64,000 nucleotides of DNA from Alisma plantago-aquatica. Lineage: Eukaryota > Streptophyta > Magnoliopsida > Alismatales > Alismataceae. Shown here in pieces: positions 12,609 to 25,225 of the stretch (positions are counted from its first letter, which is position 1; each line of letters starts with the position of its first letter). A program made the translations under genes and the position numbers. Where the stretch lies: contig OY856409.1 in NCBI GenBank assembly GCA_963693085.1, positions 1,168,913,749-1,168,977,748 of the forward strand. The letters are read 5' to 3'. Under the pieces are notes generated by a model that searched no databases, was not told the origin of the DNA, and saw only the letters and a list, made by a program, of their open reading frames with translations.

Positions 12609-13092
12609 TGACGCAGTGCGGAAGAACATGATTAAAGCAAGCGCTAAAACTCTAAAAGGTAACCAAATTTGCAAGCGTAAAACTTGGGGAAGACAACCTG
12701 GAATCCACCAGGGAACTGGAATCCACCAGAGAGAGAACAAGTCTCAAATTTTATTAAATGATAAAGATTCCTTGACGACTAGTGTATTTATACATGTTGG
12801 GAGAACCCTGACACAAATCCTAATCCAACTACTTTCCTAATTCGGAATTAAAACTACAAAGGAAACAAAAAGGAAATTGCTAAAACATAAAACTTGCTAT
12901 TTTCGGGCTAAAACGGACTCAAACGCTGATTTGAGGGTATACTTCGTGGCTAGGCTGTGACTTGTAATTACTGGCTCGTTTCCTTTCTAAAAAGGTATTA
13001 TGGGTTTTTTTTCTGACGTCGGACGCCATTTTTGGAAAGTCTTGGCAAATTGGATTTTATCTTCAATATCTACGGCCAGTATTCCTACATCA
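12609..13092 (-). mobile_element. Solo LTR with CCTAG target duplication
   Basis: A 484 bp block starts TGACGCAG and ends CTACATCA, flanked by perfect 5 bp repeats CCTAG at 12604-12608 and 13093-13097. Read on the minus strand it has the parts of an LTR in order. It opens TGATGTAGGAAT, has a TATA box (TATAAATACAC, 12782-12792) and a polyadenylation-like AATAAAATTTGAG (12743-12755), and ends CTGCGTCA. No primer site, purine tract or coding region adjoins it. A solo LTR left by LTR-LTR recombination fits best, and the target repeats show that the original insertion ends are intact. Confidence 0.85.
12782..12792 (-). promoter_or_regulatory. TATA box of the solo LTR
   Basis: TATAAATACAC on the minus strand lies about 30 bp upstream of the AATAAAATTTGAG motif inside the solo LTR. 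It is a plausible core promoter firing leftward. Confidence 0.6.
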
Positions 13093-16000
13093 CCTAGGTG
13101 ACAAATCCAACTACCATTATTTGTTTAGGATCATCTAAATCTTGTTGATTTTAATGAAGTTGTGCTTGTTTATAATGTCAAGATCTTGTTGTATGACTCC
13201 CATTCAAGATCTACTCAAGAATCTCTAATCAAGTTATATTAATCGTGTGCTCTAATCAAGGTACACTTCATCCTCCTATTGGCCTTACGAATGGTATTGA
13301 ACTTGCTTATATGTGTGTATGCTTAGAATAATTGACTTTGTATCTTGTTTGAGCTACTTGTTCCCTATGATTAGTACTTGCTTTTTGCTTAGAAATATGT
13401 TGAATAAACCTTGACACATAATCAAACTCGTACGTTTTACAAACTTTGTGCACCTATTTGTATTCTCAAGGAAAGGGCACAAGGTTGGGCATCATATATG
13501 AGTTGTAAATCTAGGGAGGACCAAGCTAATCAAAAGGCTTAACGCTTGACTTGTGTGGTTAGGATTGGGCTCTGATGAGTGATGCTTTGCCAGGAGTTTC
13601 ATCAGCAGCTATTGCATTCATACCCTAGTGCTTGAGTTGTGATTTTTGTTTTTCTTGCCTCACCTCTGTAGATAAGAGTACCCCTACCCCAGAAACGATT
13701 TCCAAAAAATCCTTATCATCTCACAAAGGATGAATTGGCATGGGAAGAGAGAGTTGATCCAGTAGTAGAATCAAACAAAGCATAGGTCAGACTTAGTCAT
13801 GTAGTCCCTCACATTGAAACATGTGTCGTTAGTAACTTTGACTTTAATGACCCTTATGGACCCTTCCTTTGGCAAATTGGTCAGTGTCCATGTAATGTTG
13901 TTTAGTATAATAAAAATGCACTTTAAAGATGCTTGCTTGTTAATTAAGAAAGTCTTTATCATTGTTTCTTTCTTTCTTATTATGATATTAAGTTTTTACA
14001 ATCAATATGTGTTCTCTTAAGCATGCAATTTTATGTCTTTTACTACTACTCAACACAGTTGTGTTGATGTGTATTTATTTTATAATTTTAAGTAATAGGT
14101 ACACTATGACTCTCGTTATGATTGTTTCTTCTGTTCTATTATTATAGTTTGAAGGTCTTACTCTATTGTATTAATGTAAGGATATTAAAATGAAACACTC
14201 AAGTGGTTTGATATCTAAAAGGGTTAGAATCTTGATGTCATGTACTAGTTTAGTTTCTTTTGATATACAATTTTGTTTCATACCTTACTTTTGTATCTTT
14301 TTTATTGGGATTTTATTCATGCATATGTTATGTGGTCCTTCTAGGGATGAACACCCAGATCCTCTAGCCAATCGGTATCTCGCCATTAGGAGTGACAATT
14401 TGGGTATTAAATGGTTCCATGATAAATGATATCAGAGAAATCATATATCCTCTATGCATTTACTAACCCAATCACTCGTATGAATCTAGAGAGAACCAAC
14501 ATCCATAATGGTAAGGAAATTGGTATGGTACTAAGCATGGATGTTCTAGCTAGTAATCACCTCCTATCTCCTAGTTTTGGTGGTTGAGGTTCGATGCGCA
14601 CCTACCTATCCAAAAAGGATCTGAGAATGGTTTAGGATTCTTCCCTTGAAGGTTAGAGAGCCTTCTAGCATCTCATCTCATCTATTGTGAATTAGGTTTT
14701 TATGAATATGATTCAAAATTTTCATCATGTGTTTAATCGTATGACTGATGATGTTGATTAATGTAAGATCAGCTTTTCGGTTTGAGTAATTCAAATTTCA
14801 CATGGAAGGTTACCACATGAATTGTATTCAACAAGGAACTTGGTTGGAAAATAAGAAAATGCAACCATAGTAATCCAGCTAACTTAAAAAAGATAAAATT
14901 TAAGCATCATCGGTCAACTTGTTCAATTTGTGAAATGATATAGGGTTCTGATTTAGAATATTATATTCCTATAACAAAAAAAATGCAAACTTATTTATAG
15001 TTCTCAATGAATTATTTGTGGTTTCCATGTATCTCAGCCTACAATGCATAGATGAAATTCAGGAATATCGGTGTCTTTCCGATTTAAAGATGTAAAAACA
15101 TTGACTTTTTGGAAGCTTATTTGTAAACATAGATGGATGAAGTATGATGCAAAGAAATATGAATTTCTTAAGCTATTTAAGTTTTGAAAAAGCTTTAATA
15201 TGCAGAATAGGTATAAATAAGCAATGACAAATTTAATCTAAATAATGAATCCATAAGTCCAACGTCATTGAAATCCATTTCTTAGCACTAGAAAAACTTA
15301 ATAGCTAGACTTTATATTTGATTCATGCAACCACGTGGTTGTGTGTTCCCTAACAGCCAACATATTCACTTGTAAAATCTGTTGCCAAACACTTTGTTAC
15401 ATAAAAAGATCACATCATAGATAAATTTAGATTATGAATACCATATCCATCTCACAACCCTTAGACCATGAATTTTGTATATCTATATTTATAAAGAACC
15501 AAGTTGAGTCTTAGTGACAAAGTAAGTTTTCATAATAAATCTTCAACATATTCAAGCATCATTTCTTATGCTCCAATTTAAGGTTTACCATTATATATTT
15601 AAATTTACTAAACAAATCAGATACATATAAGATATTCTTTAGTATTACAAAGCTTAACTTGTATACTTGATTGAAGAGAAAATATTTATTAATTGAATAA
15701 ATAAAGAAAGGATTATTGATCATGTTTCAATATTTAGTCCTTCAAAATATCCACTAAAAACTACCACACCTTCCTCTCTCATTACATTTCATACACTAGA
15801 AAAAATACATACATCCCACTCTAAAATTTGAAATATATTTTTCAAGTAGGAACCCATTTTTCATAAAAGAAATAAAAGAAAGTTATTTTAAATGTCTTTA
15901 CTCACTTATTTTTTTATTCCACCAACCAATCTTATAACATAACCAAAATCGAGTCATACTCTATATTCATCTAGAATTATCATATATTTTTAGGTTTATG

Positions 16001-17350
16001 TTTTACAATTTGTTCTATTAGTTTATCTCTTTTTTATTTGTGGAAGATTACTCATATTCAAATATTTGGTTGAGTTTCATCACCTAATTTGTTAAAGAGC
16101 ATTATTACATGGCATACATTTAATTCTAGTTATATAAGGAATTATCTGATTAGTTTTTTCTAAATTTTAATTTTACCCCAAATCGTCTAAATAAGCCTTA
16201 ATCAGGACCATATTGGTCCCAAACCTTGACCATACAAAATTATTTACGACCATGAGGTTCAAACAGAGGTATGATGGTTATTATACAAGATAGATAAACA
16301 GACAAATATATAAAGGGTATTAGGAACATCATCTCATCTCTAGTAATGTATATATGGAATATTTTTAATCCAAGTGTCAAGAGTATACATATACTTATGG
16401 TTTCCATGTTATCTACTAGAAATATAATATTACAACTTCATTTACCTCTTATATTTTGAAATATAGTTTTAGATGTCATTTTTTGATTGATATAGCAAAG
16501 ATTCATGAGGATACATGCAATATTTGAAAGATGATATGACTCTCTAAATAGCTATCTAGGTTTCAAGTTTACTTTACTCCTCGTATTGTTTCTTCTTCTT
16601 AGTTATTTTGTACTTTGGGTATTGATCTAATAAAATTTGGTTCAGTTATGGGATATTATGTTCAATGTCAATCGTGTTTACTTATGTTTTAATCAACTCA
16701 AAGAGGGCATATTAGAAACCACCCTTCATGTTACTCCTTGTAAGGTTCTAACATATATTGGCAAGTAGTGTTAAGTTGCAACCGATGGTGTCAAAGCTAA
16801 ATATGCAATTCAAGGTAGATGTAGAAACAAACATGAGTATCATAAATGTAACTAATGAATTACTATTTTATAATATGAGTTTAGTGAGGTGTCTATACTA
16901 ATGGTTAATATGAGTCTTTATTTATTCTTCCTATACACAATAGTATTAGTGGTCAAGGTCCCTACATCTATGATATTTTACCTAGATAAAATGAAATGTC
17001 TAATAAATTGAGGTATTGTAACCCTAGAGACATTTCTCTCATATATCTAGATGGAGTAAAAATGATGTGACATATGCAAAGGAAGCCTATTTAGGATATG
17101 TCATCTTTCACCTCTATATCTAGATCATGAATACTCACCCAATTTTAGATATTGGGGTAGGATAATGTGTAGGAATTCAAATTATAAAAACAAAATAATA
17201 AAAAGTTGGTGTCATGTGTAATATCTATAATTCCTAAAGCCTCTTAAAGTTTCATTATTTAACCAATTTAAAGGGATGTCATAATCCAAACAATATGCAA
17301 ATTATATTCTCCTAAAGTAAAAAACTTTGGAGGTACCAAAAGAGACCCTA
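13093..17350. other. No gene recognised; decayed AT-rich DNA
   Basis: No motif-bearing frame was found. TGATATCAGAGAA at about 14427 and TGGTGTCAAAGC at 16786-16797 loosely resemble tRNA-Met primer sites and may be edges of very old LTR elements. The second precedes the gypsy fossil at 17.37 kb. No matching LTR pair is visible. Confidence 0.4.
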
Positions 17351-17369
17351 AGGTTTAACCCAATATAAG

Positions 17370-18260
17370 ATAATGGTTGTAGATGAATGGGAAGAATAAC
17401 AAAATTTCATGGTGGATGTTATGCAGGCCCAAACCTAGTAGAAGAATATAGAGACATTAGTACCCCATATTCATCCAAATATCAAGAACAAGTCACCTCT
17501 AATGTTTGTATGAAATTAATACATCATTCTTTAAGTGGTGCTAAATTAAAAGGAGTGTTACATAATGTTGCTGCATGGTTTTTATAAATATAATATACCA
17601 TTAGAGTCCTAAAGAGAAAGACAACTCACCATTCTAACCAACAACTTAAAGTGGCAGTAATTGTATGGTGAGAAAACTGTTTTCACATCCAAAATGGTCC
17701 ATTCACCCCTCTAAGTTGGAGGAAATTAAGAGACATTCACATAGACTTTCATACACTTTTCTACAGTGAAGTAGGGGATTCAATTGAAAATTCTTACCTA
17801 AGGTTCCTAACTATGTTAGATCATCTACACTCCTAGAACATCATGATTTCATGATTGAAAAAAACAAAAGGGTTGACCATTTTATCAAAAGTATCATCCA
17901 TGCATTAAGAATCTTAGTGATGATTGTTGACACTTAAACTTTTGACATATCCCATGGCCTGGATATGGTTTTGGAAAGGAACGTAGCTCTAAGAAATTTC
18001 CCTATCTAGGGTACTTCCATCTTATAGATGTATCGACCAATAAGGATCGTGACAAGGATATATGAAAGCCCAATAGACATGAAAGGGTGATAGAAGAGGG
18101 AATTTATCATTAGGTTGTTGTGCTTAAAGAATACAAAATCAATGGAACAAGTCTAATCATTGTTAGAATTGTGAAAAGATGTGTGTGAGGAAGTGCAAGT
18201 ATGAGAAACTGGTCTAGTATCACTACAAGGAAGGACACTTCAAGTCTAAGTGCCCAATGT
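17370..18260 (+). pseudogene. Ty3/gypsy-like gag remnant with zinc knuckle
   Basis: This is a heavily interrupted retrotransposon gag. At 18212-18255 the + strand reads a damaged CCHC knuckle ending G-H-F-K-S-K-C-P, with two of the metal-binding Cys positions lost. Upstream, around 17710-17830, a Trp-Arg-x-Leu-Arg...Phe..Phe pattern resembles the capsid-like Retrotrans_gag region that precedes the knuckle in plant gypsy elements. The only open stretch (17387-17587, 66 codons) is short. Its position directly before gypsy PR-RT motifs in the same orientation supports the call. Gag would package the element RNA, but this copy is dead. Confidence 0.5.
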
Positions 18261-18499
18261 GACACCTTGGGAAACTCAAATTGTGAATGTCCAACCCTCC
18301 CAACTATCCTAGACTCATCATAATATTTGTCTCTTTGCAAGAAACGTGGAAAAATTTTGGAACAATGAAACTCATCATAGATGGTAAACTTCAAAGTTAT
18401 ACGAAATTATACATAAAATTCATAGGGTCCTAATACCATGCATATTGATGTTCGTGTGATATACATCTATAAACATCATGTGATTTACATGTATGATAT

Positions 18500-19475
18500 G
18501 CCTATAAGAGAAAAGTTTAACTCAAGTATATTGCATTTTTCTTGATATACTATTTGCTAGTGTTATAATATATAGTTCTTTTCATATGATTGAGAATATT
18601 GATATATCTTTTGATGGTCACCAATTTTGTTCTGAGTTCATTCTCAGTGATATAAATACTTTAAACTTATCTAGAAATAGATCGGCTATTCAAATGATTT
18701 TATCATTAAGCTTTTTGGGAAAGAAAGAGGTGATTTATGTTACACGTGTCTATATAAGCATTCCTAAAATAAAGAAGAGGAATTCAAACATGTATTGATT
18801 CACCTATAAATGTTGGGCTCATCATTTATCAAGGGTGTAAATGCTACCTTAGTAATGGTTCCTATAGATGGTTCTAAGATCAAATCACTAGAGAATTTGG
18901 ATGTAGTCAGAGATTACTAGAACATTTCTATTGATGAGCTCCCTAAACTTCCTTTACATTGTTAGATAGACTTTTTGATATATTTAATCTTAGCCACCAC
19001 ACCTATATCTAGGTTGTTGTGCATAATCTCTCCATAAAATTCATGTAACTCAAGAAACAATACAAGCATTAATAAATATTAGGCCTTCGCCTAACATATG
19101 CCACTTGCCATAGAGATCTTGTCATATTTATGATAAAGAAAGATTGATCTATGAAAATGAACATAGCTACCACGTGATAGATGATTCCATTTGTAAAAAA
19201 ATAAATATACACTAATTGATGACCTTTTCTATCTGACCATATTTTTTGAAATTAATTTATAGTTGGGATATCATCTCTTAAAAGTACAATATAAAACAAC
19301 CTTTAGAACTAAATATTGCCATGAAAAATTTTTGGTCAAGTGGCATTTAGTGAGAAATGTCTTCCATATTTTTTGGGTGTTTTTGTCATAACCTTCACAA
19401 ATTATATGTTGGTCTTTTTAAAATATATCAACAAACACTGCATACATCTGTACAAATTCCTTTGCATTCTAAGAA
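18500..19475 (+). pseudogene. Ty3/gypsy protease-RT fossil
   Basis: There is no long frame, but motifs occur in the order expected of gypsy pol on the + strand. Near 18890-18960 is a V-V-R-D-Y...E-L-P-K-L-P run, equivalent to the VV.dFpDvFpeeLPgLPp linker. Near 18997-19075 comes a T-P-I-S-R start and a K-E-L..Q-L-like helix of the RT N-terminus. Near 19120-19200 is a VLFVKKKDGSMRMCIDYR-like block with stops. From 19218 an I-D-D-L-F start is followed by a GYHQLK-like block near 19262 and a TAFRT-Y-like block near 19295. Spacing and order leave little doubt about ancestry. Stops and frameshifts every few dozen bases show that it is very old. Confidence 0.65.
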
Positions 19476-19479
19476 CTCA

Positions 19480-22001
19480 TAAGTGTTATGATAAATCATG
19501 CAAGTATCCATTTTGAATATATGAGGTAATGTTCCTAAGTCATGCTAAATCACAAAGAAATATATTTTTGACCTTCCAACTCATGGTCATTGTATATTGG
19601 GTAGACCCCATTTACGCTTCCAAATTTAGTATTTTTAATGTTATATGTAGGTATGCTTCTAAGTTTGATCCCAATTAAAACTATATATATAATTTAATAG
19701 AAATATGAGGCATATTTTACATACTATTCTTCTTGAGAACTCAGTTCTATAGGGAAAATATAGTAAGTTTGATGAAAAAAAACCACAAGGGACCTAATCA
19801 CCATATAGGAACATATGTACTAAAACTTCATCCTTCTGAATTTTTCTTATTAAGTCCTACGAGTTTAGAGTGAATTATGTAAACATTAACTTCCATATTT
19901 TTCAAGTAATATGTGTATGAGTGTGTTCTAAATGGTCAAGTATAAAATACCAAATTAATGGTTCAAAATAAATTTAAAAAAAATGAAAAGCTTGATAAAC
20001 ATATTCATCCATAGATGAGTATCATCACGGTATGATTGGTCCATAATTACAACATGACATTGAGTCCTCTATATTTGAAAATGTACAAATGATCTCAAAC
20101 AGAGTACATGCCCCTACAATCATCTAATTTGATCTTCTTTTAGCGTGAGTAAAAAAATAACGATCGAATACATTGAGATACCTACACCGACAAACATTCA
20201 TAAATTATGCAACACAAAATAAATGGAGATTAACAATGCATTCATAGATATGCTCATATAGTATCACAAGGCATCAAAGATTGTTCTTAATGAATGCATA
20301 TATATTACTCAGAGATAAACCACTTACATTTTTGTATGATTCTATATGTGACACATATTAGGAGATAACATCAAATATAGAAAATTGTACTTTGGGAATT
20401 AAGTTACTAAACATCACTTAACTCACTTAAAGAAACATGAGTTCACTTCTCTCAAGCCAAGCACATATACTAAATCAAACTATATTGCTCTCTAAGATGA
20501 GTGTGGCCGAATTTACATCATTCCCGCCTATATAACATAATCACAAACTTGAGAAGATCATTAAGACTGTCATTTATTGCAAACTAGATATCTAGTGGAA
20601 TCATGACATCCCACTTAAAGCCATACTAGTTCATCACATGTAGAATATGTACACAAGATGCAACAATGATAAATTGATTTATTGTAATAAAATCATGTAG
20701 CAAAAGAATCATATGTAACATCCCATAAATTTTGTAGTTTCCCAAATAATGTGGTTTAAACCTTTCAATTAATTTATAACAAGATAAAATTCAATATAAA
20801 ACTCAAAGTAGAAGAAAACTTAACTTGTACGCATTCCATTCTCATTTAATGATTATTGAAGCCATAAATTGAATAGTTCATTAAAATATTTTTCAAAAAA
20901 TAAATTAAAACATCCATATTGCTTGTCATTAGCTTCAAAGTTTAGAATGGAATTATTTTGAAAGGTGTAACTATCCAAATGAATATTTCCTTTATTGAAT
21001 CATTTTCTCCTCTTTTGGTGATTAGTATTCTCAAGTGGAAATGAAATCACAAAATATCATTGATATGTATATAAATAAAACATAAAAGATGGAATGGGAT
21101 ATATTGAATTATCAATAACATCCAATAAGATTGTTCATTCTAACTAAAATAAAAAATAATATCAGTAAACTAGATTTTGTAACTTTTTTGTTCTTGTGCT
21201 TCAAAGGTGAATTTTAAGACATGAGTTATAATCTACATGCTCTATTTGAATTATAGTTGTTGAATATTATATCGGTTGGACCTCTTTGACCCATAAACTA
21301 AAACAAGAAAGAAAAATCAATAAATCCTAAAGGAGAAAGGAAATATGTTTACATCTTGTTTTTATTCTACTCCAAATATGAATACGCTTATTATTTTCAA
21401 ATTTAATTCTAACGTTAACTATAACTTTGTACCTCACTTATGGTGGAACTCTAATTCTTAGTGAAACTACATATCTGGGCATGTTCACACCTCCTCATTC
21501 ATCATCCTTCACATGGTTCTTTCCTTTCTCAGTCCACAAAGTACCCTGAAATCTTCTCTCACCTACTCTTTCTTCTCCATTCAGTCTTATCGCAAAAATA
21601 TTTCCATCTTCCTCCTCCAATAAATATGTAGTGATTGATCCTTGACAAAGCCATATTTAGTATCTTTTCACCTCCAAACCAATCTAGGCCTTCTAGGGTC
21701 ATTGGATTATCTCAAGCGGGCATTGGTTCCCCCAAAAAGCCATCAACAATAAAAATATATCCCATACAATGTTCCTCATACCCCCAGAAACTCCAAGGAT
21801 CATCAAAACTTCCTCAGTTATCCCCTACATGCACCTATCAACTCTACTTATCTCTCCTCCCATATAGTAGTATGAAAAGACCTTCACAGACCATCATGGT
21901 CCCTACCATGACATATGATCATCTTGTCAATGTCCCAACTAGCTTCTAATGTCATCAACCCTCAAAACCATAATAAAACATTTTACTTTCTTTTTTCCTA
22001 C
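19480..22001. other. No gene recognised
   Basis: AT-rich sequence. Downstream gypsy domains (RNase H, integrase) might be expected here after the RT fossil, but I see no motif clear enough to claim. The open frame at 21635-21949 matches no family I recognise. Confidence 0.45.
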
Positions 22002-22006
22002 ATCCC

Positions 22007-22179
22007 TATTAACATGTCTTTTATTATCTCTTTTATTAGTTATGATATTTTCCTATTACTATTGTACCTAGATGTGAATTACCCTTTCATATATAAATAC
22101 AGAAGAGAGGCCTTCGGCTCTCTTACGCTGCTTTCTGCAGCCATTAAATCCCTTGCACTCTTGCATTCTCTCATCAATA
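22007..22179 (+). repeat. 5' LTR of the copia element (173 bp)
   Basis: This matches 27000-27172 at about 90%. It starts TATTAACATG, with the terminal TG mutated to TA, and ends CATCAATA next to the primer site. A TATA box (TATATAAA, 22090-22097) lies 83 bp into the LTR. Confidence 0.95.
22090..22097 (+). promoter_or_regulatory. TATA box of the copia 5' LTR
   Basis: TATATAAA sits at the same LTR offset as 27083-27090 in the 3' LTR. It is the likely core promoter for the element's RNA. Confidence 0.7.
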
Positions 22180-22190
22180 TGGTATCAGAG
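22180..22190 (+). other. Primer binding site of the copia element
   Basis: TGGTATCAGAG begins immediately after the LTR end. It is complementary to the 3' end of initiator tRNA-Met and marks the first-strand priming point. Confidence 0.9.
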
Positions 22191-22716
22191 AAGGACTGAT
22201 CCACTCCTTCTCCTTCTCCGTCAAGCCTCATCGTCGATGCACCCTTCTCCCTCATCAGCTGTCGCTGTCGTCAAGCCTCTCAGGCACCGCCGCCACCAGG
22301 AATGGCTGCCCGCCACCGCTGTCGGCATTGCTAGGCTTGCGACTGTCAGCCGCCATCACCGATGGACCTGTAGCAGCACTTCTCTCGCTGTTGTAGGTCT
22401 AGCCGCCAAGAACCGCAGTCGTCAGCCTCTCTCTGATTGACTTACAGTAGTTTTCGGCCAATACTTGGGTGTTGCAACTGCTGTTTGGGAGTTTCTGATT
22501 GATCCAACGGTTGTCTAAAGCCTAAACTGGAGGACTCATCTCTTCATGATTGCACTCCTAATCACATTTCCTCCATGTGTCATTAGGAAAATCATTTGGA
22601 GGTTGTGGATGCATTAGTAACACATTTATCTCCTTTTTCAGTTGTGACATGTATCTCTCTGTCATTTCAGCCTTCATTGTGATGTGTATCAGTTTGTCAC
22701 AAAGCCATGTTATATC

Positions 22717-23838
22717 ATGGGGGACACCAAGATATCTATGATCTACAATGAGATGTCGCTTATCCCCTCCATCAAGCTAAACGGGAAGAATTATATCCTA
22801 TGGATGAATGTTGTCCATACTGTTTTAGAGTCTTATGACAAGGCGAGATATGTTGACTCTGCTCCCCTGGCTACTACTGATGAAGGACACGCTGAGTGGA
22901 AGTGTCATGACAGTCTTGTGAAGACCTGGTTGTGGGGTAGTATGGAACCGGCAATTGCTGCAAGGTTCATGTTTTATTCTACAGCCAAGGAGATATGGGA
23001 CGCATTGAAGAAGCATTACTCTCAAGAGAAGAATTCTCTTCGCCAGTTCATAATCTATGATCGCCTTTTTGTAGAGAGACAGGGTGACAGGTCACTAGAG
23101 GAGTACTTTGGAGCATTTCAGGCCATTGCTCAAGAGCTGAGTTACTATCACCTTGTGACAGTTGTTGAACAGGTCAAATACAGAGATGACTTGATTATTG
23201 CCAAGTTCTTATCTAGACTCAATTCTTTTTGCAGTTCTACCTGGAGTGTCATCCTTGCTTCTGATAAACTGCCTAGTTTTGAGGAAGCTTACTCGAGAAT
23301 TCAGCAATCCAATTTTGAGTATGCTGATCTTATTTCTATTGTATCTTTTGGGGAGTCTCATGCATCTATAGATGTTATAGTGAGAGGAGGACTTGGTATG
23401 GGAAGAGGATGTGGGATCCATCCTAAGTGCACCTTCTGTGACAAACTAGGACATACAGTGGATAAATGTTGGAAGAAACATGGGAGACCTATTGCACCAC
23501 CTGTGGGGGCAGCACATTATGCCACTACTACTGAGCCTTCTCCGCCTTCAGCTATGGGTACTAGCTCTTCAGGCATCACCCTCACTCAGGAGGAGTATGA
23601 CCGGTTCATTCTTGCCACACAGCACATGAGTATGGAATCTTCATCTTTAGCAAACCTAGCATCTACTACGGGCAATCAGGCTACATCCCTTATAGCTTCT
23701 AGCTCTACTTCTTCTTGGGTGGTTAACTCTGGCACATCAAAATACATGACTGGTATGAGGAGATTGCTCCACTCCATTGACTCATATATTCCTCATCATC
23801 TGTTACACAGATGGTTCAGTGAGGAGAGTGTTAGATAG
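22717..23838 (+). pseudogene. gag: Copia gag and start of protease
   Basis: The frame is open from 22684. I prefer the ATG at 22717 (MGDTKIS), because the N-terminal I-K-L-N-G-K-N-Y-I-L-W motif of plant copia gag starts about 18 residues later. The capsid-like UBN2-type region follows (W-x-G-S-M-E-P, A-K-E-I-W-D-A-L-K-K-H-Y-S). A CCHC zinc knuckle C-T-F-C-D-K-L-G-H-T-V-D-K-C lies at 23428-23469. Protease begins at its end, where the expected D-S-G active site reads N-S-G (W-V-V-N-S-G-T-S, Asn codon at 23725). A frameshift then cuts the frame at 23838, and pol resumes in another frame from 23777. Gag would form the particle and bind RNA. The Asp-to-Asn change would inactivate the protease even without the frameshift. 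Confidence 0.9.
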
Positions 23839-24214
23839 TGGATCTGTTTCCCTAACACCTAAAATTGATCTTAAATCTATACATTTTGTGCTTGAGTTTC
23901 CATTTAATCTTCTTTCTATTGCAAAGTTGATTAACACTGTAAAATGTACAGTAATAGTTGGGCCTTCTTGTTTTGTATTACAAGATCTCAAGAGTATGAG
24001 TACGATTGGTGGGGTGCCTAGGAAAGTTGATCTCTACCTTTTCCATGGTGATAGTCTGCCTCGCCAAGTATTTGCTCCTGCTCTAGCCATCTTGTTGAGT
24101 AGTTCCCCCTTACTATGGCATTGCAGATATGGACATCCTTCTTTAGAGAGCATGTGGAAGTTGGAACCAGAGTTGTCCCAAGTGTCATTCGTGTCAGTTA
24201 GGAAAGCATCATAG
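23777..24214 (+). pseudogene. Copia protease tail, GAG-pre-integrase and zinc-finger start
   Basis: This frame continues from the broken protease. It covers the linker that precedes integrase and ends with the first half of the HHCC zinc finger (L-L-W-H-C-R-Y-G-H-P-S, from about 24110). The matching CPKC-type half lies in a different frame from 24174, so a frameshift falls at about 24160-24174. The usual form is LWHxRLGH, and here Leu in RLGH is replaced by Tyr. Product function is lost through the split. Confidence 0.8.
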
Positions 24215-24959
24215 ATTGTCTTATCCTAGTTGTGTCAATAAACGGGCATCATGTCCTTTTGAGCTGGTTCATAGTGATGTATGGGGTCATGTTAAAGACC
24301 AGAGTTATAATGGTTTTCATTATTTCATTTCTTTTTTGGATGATTTTTCCAGTATGACATGGATATATTTACTCAAAAGTTGAGAGTCTGTGTTATCTAT
24401 TGTTAAACATTTTCATAAAGAAATAAAGGTTCAATTTGAATGCAATATCAAAATTCTTCAATCTGATAATGCTTTGGAGTATGTTCAAAAGGCCATGTCT
24501 GATTTTTGCAGTTATGTGGGAATGATCCATCACACGTCTTGTCCTCACACCCCTCAGCAAAATGGGGTGGCTGAGAGGAAAAATTGCCATCTCCTTGATG
24601 TTGCCCGGTTTGTCATGTTTCAGTCTAATGTGCCCAAGAAATTCTGGTCTGAATCCCTTTTAACTGCCTACTTCTTAATTATTAGACAACCATCCTCTGT
24701 TCTTAAAGGGCAGACCCCTTTCTTTGTGTTATGTCCCACGGATCATCCCTTCTCTATTCCCCTTAGAGTGTTTGGCTGCACTTCTTTTATCTAAAATTTT
24801 GATCCTAAGGCCGACAAGCTCTCTCCTAGGTCGATTAAAACCTTGTTTCTTGGGTACTCTGGTACTAGCAATGGATACAAGTGTTACTGTCCTAGTCTTC
24901 ATTGCATGTTTGTGTCTAGGGATGTTACCTTCCATGAGACCACTCCATATTTTTTTGAC
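24174..24959 (+). pseudogene. Copia integrase, broken
   Basis: From 24174 the frame reads C-P-K-C-H-S-C-Q-L-G-K-H, then the catalytic core. Visible DDE residues are Asp in V-H-S-D-V-W-G (about 24270), Asp in L-Q-S-D-N-A-L (about 24465) and Glu in N-G-V-A-E-R-K-N (about 24575). An in-frame TGA at 24381-24383 and a stop after the F-G-C-T-S-F block near 24792 interrupt it. A shifted frame continues with F-L-G-Y-S and F-V-S-R-D-V-T-F-H-E, the conserved C-terminal part of copia integrase. Integrase inserts the cDNA into host DNA and leaves the 5 bp target duplication seen here. Confidence 0.9.
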
Positions 24960-25129
24960 GCTATGAGTAAGGGGAAGCAACTGAGAGAGGGAGTGCCACC
25001 ATTTTTTCAGAGTGAGAGAGTGGCACCATCGGTGCAGAGTGAGGGAGCACCACCCATCATTCCTGATTATACTATCATTCAAGAAGAGAAGGTAGCAGAT
25101 GCATCTGTTATTGAGAAATACCCTAATGC

Positions 25130-25225
25130 ATATAGCAGGCAAGGTAGACAGGATCCATAAGAAGTAGTGTTATTGAGCAATACCCTTATGTATATAGCAG
25201 GCGAGGTAGATAGGATCCATAAGAA
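25130..25225 (+). repeat. Short direct duplication in the integrase-RT linker
   Basis: Two neighbouring copies, each about 56-62 bp, contain a TACCCT-ATG-ATATAGCAGGC core and end AGGTAGA-AGGATCCATAAGAAGTAG (about 25118-25166 and 25179-25228). The duplication lies in the variable linker between integrase and RT and adds stops. Confidence 0.6.

Noticed and set aside
14420..14440. TGATATCAGAGAA resembling a tRNA-Met primer site
   Set aside because: Two mismatches, and no LTR pair or coding motif of matching orientation nearby.
22153..22440. Arg/Ser-rich 95-codon frame just after the copia primer site
   Set aside because: Lies in the GC-richer untranslated leader of the copia element before gag and matches no family. 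It overlaps the LTR end.
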